DNA of 64,000 nt from NCBI GenBank assembly GCA_029098225.1, contig JAQXNX010000022.1, positions 1 to 64,000 of the forward strand. The letters are read 5' to 3'. The stretch comes from Spirochaetales bacterium. GTDB taxonomy: Bacteria; Spirochaetota; Spirochaetia; Treponematales; Treponemataceae. The position numbers were made by a program, and so were the translations under genes. Shown piece by piece: positions 34,120 through 44,391 of the stretch; the first letter of the stretch is position 1, and every line of letters begins with the position of its first letter. The notes below the pieces were generated by a model. That model saw nothing but the letters and a program-made list of their open reading frames with translations. It did no database searches and was not told where the DNA came from.

Positions 34120-37100
34120 ATGAAAAAGCTGTTTACAGGTTTATTATCCATAGTATTATTAGGAATGATTTCCAGCCTCTTTTTTTCATGCGACACATGG
34201 ATGAAAGATGATGATTTTTATTCTGACATAGAGAGAGATGTAAAAATTGCTAATGCCGAGCCTATAAGTGTATTTGTTCGTTATGCAATGACAAGACAGG
34301 GAAAAACTAATCCTGAAGGCTATACAACTTTTAAGGTTGGAATTCCTCATGAAATATCTGCTACAACAGAAACCGAATACGGCTTTGTAAAATGGGCAGC
34401 CTTTTCTACAAGTTTCCTTTCAACAAGTAATCAAAATAGCGATAAACTTTTTGTTGATGAGAATGATTATAATACAAGACTCCTTCCGCATGAACTTTCA
34501 AGCTCTATAGTTTTATTTGATAATCCGCGCAGTCCAAATACAAATGCAACAGTAAACGAATCTAGAGGAGATGTTTTTATTGTTCCAATTGTAACAGAAC
34601 GGCCAAGAGTAAACCTTACTATTCCTGCTCGCGGAAGTAATGATGTTGTACGCAATATGTCTGTACGAATCAGCTTTACAAAGCCAATGGATCCGTCTTC
34701 ATTCAGAGAAGAAGGAGTTGTTTCTATTACAGAAGGTTCCATTACAATTATTGATGGTGAAATGGAAATTGCCAGTAAAGATATTTCTAACCTTTTTGAA
34801 GAACCGATTTTGAGCAGAAATGGAAAAATGCTTACTTTAAAATTTACGACAGATGGATTAAGAGTAGGTTACGATTCAAAATCTACAGTAAATATTTCAA
34901 TTTCCAAGGAAGTAAAAGATATTTACGGCTTCTCTATGGTTAATGATGAAACAATCAGTTTTACAGCCGGAAGCGGTATGGACACAATTGCTCCTCGTAT
35001 TACACAGCTGACTGCTGGACGTGGCTTTGAATTTGGACAGTTCCAGGGAATGTATAATTCAAATTTAGTAATGCAGAATTTGAACAATACCTTAACAAAG
35101 TTTAAGCTTACAATGGGATCTAATGATGCAGCATCAAAGCCTCTCTCTGATTCTTTCTTTAATTCTGCAAATGGTATTTACCAGGCGTTTATTAAAAACC
35201 GTGTAAGCGATAAGGTTTCTCTCCGCGTTTATGCCGAAGACCTTACCGGAGAAAATTCAACCGACCATCTTGAAAATGATGTTGCCATGGTAGCAATCCG
35301 ATCTAAGGCTCTTTTCAATGCAGATGGAACGGCAGCCGCTTCTTCTGCAGACAATACTCTTTCTATGGCTTATATTCCTCAGGGTGATATTGCAGAAATT
35401 GGAAGAGCAGTTAATAAGACATATCAGAGACTTGTTCAGGATGAAAGGGCAAGACTTACAGCAAACGGAGACAATTCTTTTGATGATGCTGCTTCTGGTG
35501 TAGGATGTCTTTTTGTATATGATATGGCTTCTATTAATGTTCCGGATGGTTTAATTCAGATTGATGTTGCAGCTATAGATAATATTTCTAACAACGGCTA
35601 CACAGAATATACAGATTATACAGAGCAGTTAGGAAACGGATGGGCTTCTGTATTCGTTGTTAAAGATACAACTCCTCCAGCAAAACTTGGTTCTGGAAGA
35701 GTAAGCTTTACTCGTACCGATAATCCTGCAGTTATAGATCTTGATGATTTCTATAATGCAGTTGAATATGAAAAGCTTAAGGTTTCTGTTTCTGGTTCTG
35801 CCATTACTGATTATGGCGATACACGTCTCCGTTCTGCAAAAGTATGGTGGATTGTTAAACCAATTGACGATTCAGTTACAGCCGAAAATGTAGGAGAAGT
35901 CTTTGAATCTGCTGCTGATTCAGAATGGAAGGAAGCAGTTTCTGCAAATACCTTCCAGAACTTTACAGCTCCTTCAGAAGACAATATTGAAGGTCAGCGT
36001 TTTGCTTATGCCCTTAAAGATGATATGGGCAATATTGCTGCCGATATTCTTCCGGAAAGAATTAAGTTTGACTGTACAGATCCTGTTGTTGGTTCGCTTG
36101 AATGGATTGCTGATGAAGGTTCTGCAATTGGTGTTACAACCGGAAACGTACTTAATAATCAGACTCTGGTAATTCCAGTAAGCGAAGAAACTTCTGGAAT
36201 CGACAAAATAGAACTTTCTGTAAAGCATGTTGATTCTTTAGGAAATGAAGAACAGGCTTATGATTCTCCATTTGGAGGAAGTTTTGCTGTTACTGTAATA
36301 AAAACAAACGGAACTACACAACAGCTTTCTTCTTCAGATTATTCAATTGATACTCAAAACACAAAAGTCCTCAAATTTACAAATCCGGCAACAGACTGGC
36401 AAACAATCAAGATTAAGGGACTTAAGATTGCAGATTCAGCAACAGAAGGTAATTACAAAATAAGAGTAACTGTAAAAGACGCTGCTCTTAATGAAACAAC
36501 TTCTGCTCAGCCAATTGAATTAAGCAATGACTCTACAAATCCTGTTATAGAAAAGATTATTGTTCCAAATATTAATAAAGGAATTATTGCCGGAGGAACT
36601 ACAGATACTTACTGGGCAGATTATTCAAAGCTTGATACAAGCTCTACAATTCCAAAGACAAATATTTATGTTACATTCAACGAAACTAACTCTGGAGCAA
36701 ATGTATTTGACTTTACCGATTCAACAATAAATCTTACATCTGCTACAAAGATTTATAAAGCAAAACTAAATGCTGCAGGAGATGGTTTTGAACCTGATGG
36801 TGAAGAACTTGCAGGAACTATTTCTGGAAAAGTTCTTACACTTACTTCTTATAATGACATAATGCGAATAAAGGGAAGCTCAGTAACAGTTATTATTACA
36901 AATGTTCAGCTTGCACGAATTACTTCTACTTCTTCAGAAAAGTCTGGAATTAAACTTGTAATTTCTGATAGAGCAACAAACGCTTCTGCAGAAGTAACTT
37001 CTATGAATAGTGGAAGTAATATTACTGCCGCATCTCTTCCTCTTACATTTACAGAATTCAGCTATGATACTGAAACTCCTTCTATATCTTTAAACAGTAT

Positions 37101-40100
37101 AGCGGATAGGGGAACTGATGCAAACAGTGTTGCTGCTGATTCCGGCTTTACAAACGAAACTTATATTGATGCCGATTTTAAACTCCAGGAAACTTATTCC
37201 GGAGTAACTGCACTTACGTTAGACGGTGCAGTATTTGATGAAACAACAACAATCCAGGCTTACCTCAACGGTTGGGTAACAATTGTTAATGCAGGAGATA
37301 TTACTTCAGCTACTTCTACAGTAAGATTTAACAATAAGATAATTGTAGGTTCTGACATATCTGTTAATGTCTGCAATATTAAGCTTCTTCAGGAAAGTGG
37401 TGCTTCGCCTTCTGTAAGTGTAGAAGATGGTTTAAAGACCGTAAAACTTACTGCAACAAGCCTTGGTGGAATTACAAGTACAGTAAATAATTCTTCAACA
37501 AAGACGATTACTTACGACTCTTTAAGACCTCGCTGGAATGGAAACGGACTTTATACAACTACTCAGTCAACTTCTTCATTTACTGTTAATCCGAATTATG
37601 TATGGCCACATCCAAAGGCTCCTGATGTTGAAGCTTCGCAAAGAGCTTACGGCTTAAAGGATGAAGTAGAAGGAAATACCGCTGGAGATCTTTACTTCTA
37701 TGTAGCTCAAGATGGCGCATTTTATGCTGCTCCAATACGTATAGAAGCAGATGTTGAAGAATTAAACAGAAATTCAAATTCAATTTATATAGAAAATGTT
37801 TCCGGCTCAACTTATGAAGGTGTCGGAACTTCTGCAAGTAATTCAGGTCCATTTGCATATCACGGTCTTACACCTGCTGTCGGTGCAAATTGTAAATTTA
37901 ATACCTATGTAGTTGATAAAGCAGGTAATAAGTCAGATGTAATTACATTCCATATTATAATCGATTCGATTATGCAGAACGATTCAGAAGATTTGAACAG
38001 CTATATAGAAATTGAAGCACCAGACGGTTTTGAAGCTTCTAATATGCATAAGAATCCTGTAAGAAGTTCTACTCTTCAGAATACGAATAATGGTTATGAA
38101 TATACAGTAAGAGACGATTTAAAACCATTTTATATAAGTACTTATGATTATGTACTTAAGAAGTTTGATGCTAATCCATATAAGATAAGAATCAAGCTTG
38201 GTAACGGTACTGGAAGTTATGGAAAAGCTGGAGAAACAACAAGTTCTGCTCCAATAGAAAAATACTCGGTTACTCACTTGTATGATAACTTTAGCAGTAC
38301 ATATCATAGTGTAACAGGAAATTTAACAGCTTCTTATCTTACAGGAGAATTTATACCTGCGGCACCTGGTTCTGGAAGTAACGGAAAAGCTACCTGGATT
38401 GATTATAAAACTGGCGAAACTAGTCCTGATGGAACAGATATAACAAGTGCTGTAGATTCAAATGGAGATATTGTAATTACTCTTCCAAACAGAAATTGTC
38501 CTCCACTTTCACTCTGGCTTAAAGACGGTTGTGGCAATGAAGGATATGTTCTTATAAGACCAGGCCTGGCTGCTGTTCTGGGAAAGTCTAGTCTTGCAAA
38601 TTATGAGCATGTTGGCTGGATAATTGATGGCGAGGTTCAGCAAGGCACAAAGTCTATGAGCTATAGTGGAGTTACCAAGAAGACATTTGATGGTGTTCTT
38701 TATTACAAGGGAACTCCAGTTCTTTCTATTGATAATTCTGATTCTGCTCTCTTCAATAGTTCAGATACAGGATATACCTTGAGAACAAAGCTTATTTCCT
38801 GGTCCGGTGCCGGTGCAACAGGTCCTGAGAAAAATGATTTTGAAGCAGATACTGGAGCATGGACTTCTATTAAAGCAACTTCTCAATCTTCGTTCAGGTT
38901 AGATTTAAATCTTCCTGCACCTTCTCCAAATACTGCTGCTTCAGAATTGTGGTATATTATGGAAGATACGGTAGGTAACTGCAGTATTACAAAGCTTACA
39001 GACGGCACTGCAACAAAATGGATGTACGATAACGAAGGCCCTGTTTCTGCTGTAAATTCAAGTGAATATGTTAATACAATTACATCTGACGGGCCTGCAG
39101 ATTCAAATGGTAATCCGACAGGTATAAACTATTATAGTGCAAACTCTACGGTAACTTATAAGATTACCGATGAAGGTTCTGGTATTTACAACGACGGCGA
39201 TAGAACTTATTCAGATTCTGAGCGTCAGCAGGAAATTACAAAATCTTCATATGATATTTCATCAAGGCTTCCAGATTCTTCTATGAAGATAACTATTTCT
39301 GGTATTGAAGATTTTGTTGGTAATACTTCATCTATGGGATTTACAAAGAATAATGTAAGTAACTGGTTAAAGCAGAGTGTTCCTGAACTGGACCTTTCTA
39401 CTTCTAACCTTAATAATTCTCAATTAACTGCTAAAATAGAAGCTGGCGATCATAATTCTGGTATGGATAACTGGAATGACTGGGGAATCAGCCGTTCATA
39501 TACAGCTTCTGATAAAACTTACAAAATTACAGCTACTAAATATCGCTATAAGATGTATGTAAAACTTAATGCAAAATGGCATGAAAATGATTCAAGCTCT
39601 TATACAACTTCGGAATCTAAAGATTTACTTGGCTGGATTGTAAGAACAACTCCTCTTTCTGATACAGCTTCTAATCCTGCCGACAAATTCAAGTCTTTCT
39701 ATAGTGCTTCTCTTGTTGGCAGCGAAATTACAAGTATATCTGATAATAAATATTTATTCGAAAAAACTGATGATACAGAATGGAATTCTTTTGCACCAGT
39801 AACTTATTTCTATCCTGTAAATAAAGCCGGACTTATTTGTAAAACTCCTGTTATTGTAAGATTTGAAGCTAATGTTTCTCCGTCAATAAAAACAGATTCA
39901 ATTTCGTATCCGAATGTCGGTTCTTATGTAAATGGTAATGAAAAGATTAACTACTTAAAGGCAACCTCTAAATTTAAATTTACAACAAACGATAATACAC
40001 TTTCAAAATGCGATATAATGATTGGCGGCCAGTATAGCAATGATAAGTGGACTTATACAAATTCTTCTACAGGTTTGGAGAAGAATGGTTATGAATATAC

Positions 40101-43100
40101 TCTTGATTTATCTAAACTTGGAACTAATATTTCTGGTAAAGAACTTTGGGTAAAACTGTATACAGAAACTGAATCAACGACATATCGTATTTTTGGACCT
40201 TCTGGTGCAAATAACTGGACATATGATGCAACTGCTCCAGATTTTGCATTAGCTGCTTCTAATCCTGTTACAAAAGTTGAAAGCACCGGTGAACTCTGGC
40301 AAAATACATCAACTGATGTATATTACTTTAGCAGTAACAATGTTAAGGTTTCGTTCGATTATTCTGCAACTGATATTATTAAGTTTGAAGCAAAAATAGA
40401 AAGAGAAGACGATACTTCAACTCCAGATTTTACAGACATTACTTCTTCATTTGATAAAACAAATAAAACTTATACACTTAACGGCTTAGAAGAAGGAAAG
40501 CTATATAAAATAACCTTCCGTGCAATAGATAAGGCAGAAAATCCAACAACTTTAACAGCTTTAAAACTTCAGAAGGATACAACAGCTCCAACGGGAACAG
40601 TTTCTCACACACTTGCAAAGGCTTCTTCTGGAGCTCCTGTAGAAAACACACATTACAACATAAAAACTGGTACAGAAGACGGGGCAGAAAAACAGACAAT
40701 TTACTTTAGAAACTCTGGAACAGACAGATTAACTACTGTTACAATCAGCGTTTCTTCTCCTTCAGATTCCGGCTCTGGTTTAAACAGCGTATATTATACT
40801 ATAGATGGTGGAACAGAAACTGCTCTTACAGGCTCTTATAATCTGCCTGTAAGTCTTTCAGAAGGTTTGGAAGCAACCTATAAGATTTATGTAAAAGATA
40901 ATCTTGGCAATTCTAAACTATTAAAGACTTATGTTGTAAATGGAAATGGTCCTGCAGGAACTGTTTCTTTCACACAGATTACAGGAACAAAACTTTCTGC
41001 CGGCACTGCAGAAGATACAGATACAATTTATTACAATGCTTCAAATATAACCGAAGTTCAGCTGGCAGTAAGTGGTGTTCAGGATTCCCGTGGAAATACA
41101 AATGCAAGTACAGAAAATGCGGTTAAGATTTTCTATCAGAAGGGAAGTGCAACTCCAGTTGATATTTCTGGAACTTTAAAGCTGCCTTGCCCTGCAGGCG
41201 ATACGAATAATACTGCAACTTATACAGTTTATGCAGAAGATTCTCTTGGCAATAAGAAGACTCTCAGAAAATATGTTCTTAACGGAAAACTTCCTTCTGG
41301 AGCTGTAACTTATTCAGCAGAGGCTGGAACTGCAATAGATGGCACAGATTCTTCTATTATATATTTTAAGTCTACAGGTTCAGATGCAGTTGCAAAAATT
41401 AATCTGACATCAACAGTAAAGGATGCAGAAGAAAATAATGCGGCTTTGTATTATCAGATAGATGATGGTGCTTTAGTTCCTATGACAGGAACAGAACTTC
41501 CTTGTCCTGGTTCATCAGTATCTTACGAGACAACCTATAAGATTTACGCAAAAGATTCTATTGGAAATACTTCTGCCGTACTTGCAACCTTTACTCTTAA
41601 GGGAGCTGCTCCAACAGGTTCTATAGATTCTTATGTTCTTAAGAAAGATTCAGCTACAGCAGTTGAAGTAAGCGATTCTGCGCCTGGAGATTATATTGCC
41701 AGCGTAACACAAGATTCAAATAATGTTATTACGGCAGTTTCATTTATTTATAATCCGGCTAAAGTAAATAAAATTACTATTACACCAGGAACTATTACGG
41801 ATTGCGGTTCTGGTTCATCTATCGTAATGACAATTGATGGTAATTACGAAATGGATGGCAGCAATATAAAGACTTACTCAACTTCTTCAGCTTTTGATAT
41901 TGTACTTGGCTCTGACTGGACAACTAAGAAGGTATATAGAATTTTTGTAAGGGATGCAGCCGGAAATGAGACCCGCTTAATTAAATATGAATTTAAAGCA
42001 CATGGCTCTGCGCCTGTAGTAGAAAAAGAAAATGATAAGATTGGTTATACAGGACTTGCTCAGGTTCCAACTTATCCTGGAACTTATAGTGCAGGTAATA
42101 AATCTAACTGGATAAAGTCTTTTGCAAATAACGATTCTGACTACTCGGTTAGTCCTACACCTGTTGAACTCAAATCGGGTAAAATCAAGGTAATTACATA
42201 TAATGACGGCGTTCCAAATTCTAATACATCTGATGTTACTGATTATGTTATAAGACAGGTTGATGCAAATACAAAATTTACTCTGCCGGTAAAGAAATCT
42301 TCATTACCTTCTAATAATTTGTATTATGGAATTACTTATGGTTCTATAAAAGAATCTGATGTTGAATGGAATGGTCCAGTGGATGTTTCTGGTGGAAAGC
42401 TTACAAATATTTCTCTTGATATGAGTAAGCTTTCTAAGCTCTATACCTTTATATTTGTATGGTATAAGGATGAACTTGGAAATATTTGTGTTCACAATCT
42501 TGTTTTCTATAGTACAGAAGGCTATGCTCAAAACTGGTGGACAAAAGCTGACTATGCAGGAGATGTAAATACAGGAGATTCTTTTGTTACTCCAGACATT
42601 TCAATTGACTGCAGAATGGCCGGTGGTGCTTTTGGAAGTGCATGGAATTCTCTTGTCGGAGCGGCTGGAACAACTGCTTCAACAGTAAGCTCAGTTGCAG
42701 TTACTTACACAGAACCTGTTACAAGCTCTGTATATAATATAGTAAGGGAAATAACAGTTCCTTTGTCTTCTGTAGCTAAGTCAGCATCTGTGGCTTCGGC
42801 AAAAGCTGAAATTATGGAAGTTCCTGTTGAGGTAAATATATCAGCAGCAAGTTCTGTTACATCAGCTCCTGTTGCGGTTGATCTTGCTGCAGAAACTGAA
42901 GCTGTAACTTATGCTGTGCCTTCTGCTCCTTCAGTTAAAAAAGCATCGGTCAAATCTTCGCGCTCTTCAAAAACTATAGCTTTGGATGTTCAAGAGATTG
43001 AGACTGCTCAGGTTCAAAGTTCAGCTTTGGTACAAAATATTGTAGAAAATGAAGCTCAGACAGAAACTATGAATTTTGCCGGAGCTGTTACAAAAGTAAT

Positions 43101-43188
43101 TGCAGCATTTATCTGCGCATTACTTCTTAGCATCGGGGGATTTATAATATTCAGACGAAATAAGGTAAATAGAAATGAAGAAAATTAA
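34120..43188 (+). CDS. Giant Ig-repeat lipoprotein with C-terminal transmembrane anchor
   Basis: The 3022-residue product has a lipoprotein signal with a relaxed lipobox LFFSC (Cys24). A Big_5/SbsA-like Ig domain at about 155-290 contains VRISFTKPMDPSSF. A long series of roughly 100-residue Ig-like repeats follows, each opening with a D-x-x-x-P motif (DTTPPAK, CTDPVVG, STNPVIE, TETPSIS, ATAPDFA, TTAPTGT and others; at least eleven). The last few are most alike and end in a YxIYVKDNLGN-type strand. A Ser/Ala/Val stalk (about 2840-2985) leads to a TM helix and FRRNKVNR tail. It overlaps the AAA gene by 14 bases. Lipid at one end and a membrane helix at the other is unusual. I expect a surface or periplasm-spanning fibre. 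Confidence 0.8.
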   Translation: MKKLFTGLLSIVLLGMISSLFFSCDTWMKDDDFYSDIERDVKIANAEPISVFVRYAMTRQGKTNPEGYTTFKVGIPHEISATTETEYGFVKWAAFSTSFLSTSNQNSDKLFVDENDYNTRLLPHELSSSIVLFDNPRSPNTNATVNESRGDVFIVPIVTERPRVNLTIPARGSNDVVRNMSVRISFTKPMDPSSFREEGVVSITEGSITIIDGEMEIASKDISNLFEEPILSRNGKMLTLKFTTDGLRVGYDSKSTVNISISKEVKDIYGFSMVNDETISFTAGSGMDTIAPRITQLTAGRGFEFGQFQGMYNSNLVMQNLNNTLTKFKLTMGSNDAASKPLSDSFFNSANGIYQAFIKNRVSDKVSLRVYAEDLTGENSTDHLENDVAMVAIRSKALFNADGTAAASSADNTLSMAYIPQGDIAEIGRAVNKTYQRLVQDERARLTANGDNSFDDAASGVGCLFVYDMASINVPDGLIQIDVAAIDNISNNGYTEYTDYTEQLGNGWASVFVVKDTTPPAKLGSGRVSFTRTDNPAVIDLDDFYNAVEYEKLKVSVSGSAITDYGDTRLRSAKVWWIVKPIDDSVTAENVGEVFESAADSEWKEAVSANTFQNFTAPSEDNIEGQRFAYALKDDMGNIAADILPERIKFDCTDPVVGSLEWIADEGSAIGVTTGNVLNNQTLVIPVSEETSGIDKIELSVKHVDSLGNEEQAYDSPFGGSFAVTVIKTNGTTQQLSSSDYSIDTQNTKVLKFTNPATDWQTIKIKGLKIADSATEGNYKIRVTVKDAALNETTSAQPIELSNDSTNPVIEKIIVPNINKGIIAGGTTDTYWADYSKLDTSSTIPKTNIYVTFNETNSGANVFDFTDSTINLTSATKIYKAKLNAAGDGFEPDGEELAGTISGKVLTLTSYNDIMRIKGSSVTVIITNVQLARITSTSSEKSGIKLVISDRATNASAEVTSMNSGSNITAASLPLTFTEFSYDTETPSISLNSIADRGTDANSVAADSGFTNETYIDADFKLQETYSGVTALTLDGAVFDETTTIQAYLNGWVTIVNAGDITSATSTVRFNNKIIVGSDISVNVCNIKLLQESGASPSVSVEDGLKTVKLTATSLGGITSTVNNSSTKTITYDSLRPRWNGNGLYTTTQSTSSFTVNPNYVWPHPKAPDVEASQRAYGLKDEVEGNTAGDLYFYVAQDGAFYAAPIRIEADVEELNRNSNSIYIENVSGSTYEGVGTSASNSGPFAYHGLTPAVGANCKFNTYVVDKAGNKSDVITFHIIIDSIMQNDSEDLNSYIEIEAPDGFEASNMHKNPVRSSTLQNTNNGYEYTVRDDLKPFYISTYDYVLKKFDANPYKIRIKLGNGTGSYGKAGETTSSAPIEKYSVTHLYDNFSSTYHSVTGNLTASYLTGEFIPAAPGSGSNGKATWIDYKTGETSPDGTDITSAVDSNGDIVITLPNRNCPPLSLWLKDGCGNEGYVLIRPGLAAVLGKSSLANYEHVGWIIDGEVQQGTKSMSYSGVTKKTFDGVLYYKGTPVLSIDNSDSALFNSSDTGYTLRTKLISWSGAGATGPEKNDFEADTGAWTSIKATSQSSFRLDLNLPAPSPNTAASELWYIMEDTVGNCSITKLTDGTATKWMYDNEGPVSAVNSSEYVNTITSDGPADSNGNPTGINYYSANSTVTYKITDEGSGIYNDGDRTYSDSERQQEITKSSYDISSRLPDSSMKITISGIEDFVGNTSSMGFTKNNVSNWLKQSVPELDLSTSNLNNSQLTAKIEAGDHNSGMDNWNDWGISRSYTASDKTYKITATKYRYKMYVKLNAKWHENDSSSYTTSESKDLLGWIVRTTPLSDTASNPADKFKSFYSASLVGSEITSISDNKYLFEKTDDTEWNSFAPVTYFYPVNKAGLICKTPVIVRFEANVSPSIKTDSISYPNVGSYVNGNEKINYLKATSKFKFTTNDNTLSKCDIMIGGQYSNDKWTYTNSSTGLEKNGYEYTLDLSKLGTNISGKELWVKLYTETESTTYRIFGPSGANNWTYDATAPDFALAASNPVTKVESTGELWQNTSTDVYYFSSNNVKVSFDYSATDIIKFEAKIEREDDTSTPDFTDITSSFDKTNKTYTLNGLEEGKLYKITFRAIDKAENPTTLTALKLQKDTTAPTGTVSHTLAKASSGAPVENTHYNIKTGTEDGAEKQTIYFRNSGTDRLTTVTISVSSPSDSGSGLNSVYYTIDGGTETALTGSYNLPVSLSEGLEATYKIYVKDNLGNSKLLKTYVVNGNGPAGTVSFTQITGTKLSAGTAEDTDTIYYNASNITEVQLAVSGVQDSRGNTNASTENAVKIFYQKGSATPVDISGTLKLPCPAGDTNNTATYTVYAEDSLGNKKTLRKYVLNGKLPSGAVTYSAEAGTAIDGTDSSIIYFKSTGSDAVAKINLTSTVKDAEENNAALYYQIDDGALVPMTGTELPCPGSSVSYETTYKIYAKDSIGNTSAVLATFTLKGAAPTGSIDSYVLKKDSATAVEVSDSAPGDYIASVTQDSNNVITAVSFIYNPAKVNKITITPGTITDCGSGSSIVMTIDGNYEMDGSNIKTYSTSSAFDIVLGSDWTTKKVYRIFVRDAAGNETRLIKYEFKAHGSAPVVEKENDKIGYTGLAQVPTYPGTYSAGNKSNWIKSFANNDSDYSVSPTPVELKSGKIKVITYNDGVPNSNTSDVTDYVIRQVDANTKFTLPVKKSSLPSNNLYYGITYGSIKESDVEWNGPVDVSGGKLTNISLDMSKLSKLYTFIFVWYKDELGNICVHNLVFYSTEGYAQNWWTKADYAGDVNTGDSFVTPDISIDCRMAGGAFGSAWNSLVGAAGTTASTVSSVAVTYTEPVTSSVYNIVREITVPLSSVAKSASVASAKAEIMEVPVEVNISAASSVTSAPVAVDLAAETEAVTYAVPSAPSVKKASVKSSRSSKTIALDVQEIETAQVQSSALVQNIVENEAQTETMNFAGAVTKVIAAFICALLLSIGGFIIFRRNKVNRNEEN

Positions 43189-44329
43189 AATTCGCTTTTC
43201 TGTAATTTTTGTGGTGCTGGCTTTTTTTGGGGTTGCAGCATATTTTGCGTATGATTTTTTTAAATATCGTATAGATATTGAAAAAGTTTCTTATGCGGAT
43301 TTCTGGAAAGCAGTTGAATATAATGATGTAAGCACCGTAAAATTTGATGGAGATAAAATTCATTTTACAACAAATCTTACCGGAATGCCTTTTATAACGG
43401 ATAATCCTCATTCTCCGATTCTTGAAGAAGAACTTATGAAGCGTGGAATTGAAGTAACTGTTGTAAAAGATGGTGCAGAAATATTTTCGCTTATTTTGGA
43501 TGTAATATTTTATGTATTTTTCTTTGGTGTAATTATTTTTGCATTCAGAAAATTTATTAGTCCGAATACATTTAAGGTTGTTCATAAAACTGGCGTTAAG
43601 TTTGATGATGTTGTCGGTATGGAAAAACTTAAGCGGGATATGGTGCAGGTTATGGAAATAATGAAGAATCCTGCAGAGTTTGCAAAAAAAGGAATTCGCA
43701 TGCCTAAGGGAATTCTTCTGGAAGGTGAGCCTGGTAACGGAAAAACTCTTTTTGCAAAGGCTCTTGCTGGAGAAGCCAGAATAAATTTTATTCCTGCAAA
43801 AGCAACTGATTTTGAAAGTATGTTTATGGCAATCGGTCCTATGAAGGTAAAACTTCTTTTTAGAAAAGCCCGTCGTCGTGCTCCATGTATTGTATTTATA
43901 GATGAATTTGATGGTATTGGTACAATAAGAAATTACAGCGGCTCTGCTCTGGAAACAGAAAATACCCGCATTGTTACTGCACTTTTAAATGAACTTGATG
44001 GTTTTGAAGCTTCGAATGGTGTGCTTGTAATTGCTGCTACAAACAGTATAAAAGCTCTGGATCCGGCGCTTATAAGACCAGGTCGTTTTGATTCAAAATT
44101 AACTGTTCCGTATCCTGATGAGGCTGCACGTGCTAAGCTTATAGAAATGTATTCCCGCGGAAAAAAACGTTCTTCCGATTGTTCAACAGAAGCTCTTGTA
44201 CGTTTATTTAACGGCTATTCCTGTGCTAAAATTGAAAGCATTTTAAACGGGGCTGCCCTTTGTGCAAGACAGAATAATCGTGAAGAGATTATTATGGATG
44301 ATATAAAAGAAGCTGTTTCTGAATGTTAA
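43175..44329 (+). CDS. Membrane AAA ATPase resembling FtsH but lacking the peptidase domain
   Basis: The 384-residue protein has TM1 at about 9-28, an FtsH-type extracytoplasmic domain (VSYADFWKAVEYNDVSTVKF), TM2 at about 107-128, and an AAA module starting FDDVVGMEKLKRDM. Walker A GEPGNGKT is at 184-191, Walker B FIDEFDG has Asp243/Glu244, and arginine fingers in LIRPGRFD lie at about 301 and 304. The helical lid follows, and the chain then stops at EAVSEC where FtsH would continue into a zinc protease. No HEXXH is present. It could unfold or extract membrane-anchored substrates without degrading them, and the anchored proteins encoded just upstream are the natural candidates (inference). 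It overlaps the lipoprotein gene by 14 bases. Confidence 0.85.
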   Translation: MKKIKIRFSVIFVVLAFFGVAAYFAYDFFKYRIDIEKVSYADFWKAVEYNDVSTVKFDGDKIHFTTNLTGMPFITDNPHSPILEEELMKRGIEVTVVKDGAEIFSLILDVIFYVFFFGVIIFAFRKFISPNTFKVVHKTGVKFDDVVGMEKLKRDMVQVMEIMKNPAEFAKKGIRMPKGILLEGEPGNGKTLFAKALAGEARINFIPAKATDFESMFMAIGPMKVKLLFRKARRRAPCIVFIDEFDGIGTIRNYSGSALETENTRIVTALLNELDGFEASNGVLVIAATNSIKALDPALIRPGRFDSKLTVPYPDEAARAKLIEMYSRGKKRSSDCSTEALVRLFNGYSCAKIESILNGAALCARQNNREEIIMDDIKEAVSEC

Positions 44330-44332
44330 TAT

Positions 44333-44361
44333 TTGCAATTTTTTTATACAATTGATAAAAT
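44333..44361 (+). promoter_or_regulatory. Promoter of the small outer-membrane protein gene
   Basis: TTGCAA (44333-44338) and TAAAAT (44356-44361) are 17 bases apart, starting four bases after the AAA gene stop. A GGGAG ribosome site follows, so the next gene can be expressed separately from the operon. Confidence 0.5.
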
Positions 44362-44391
44362 CTACGAACAATAATTTTTAGGGAGAAATTT

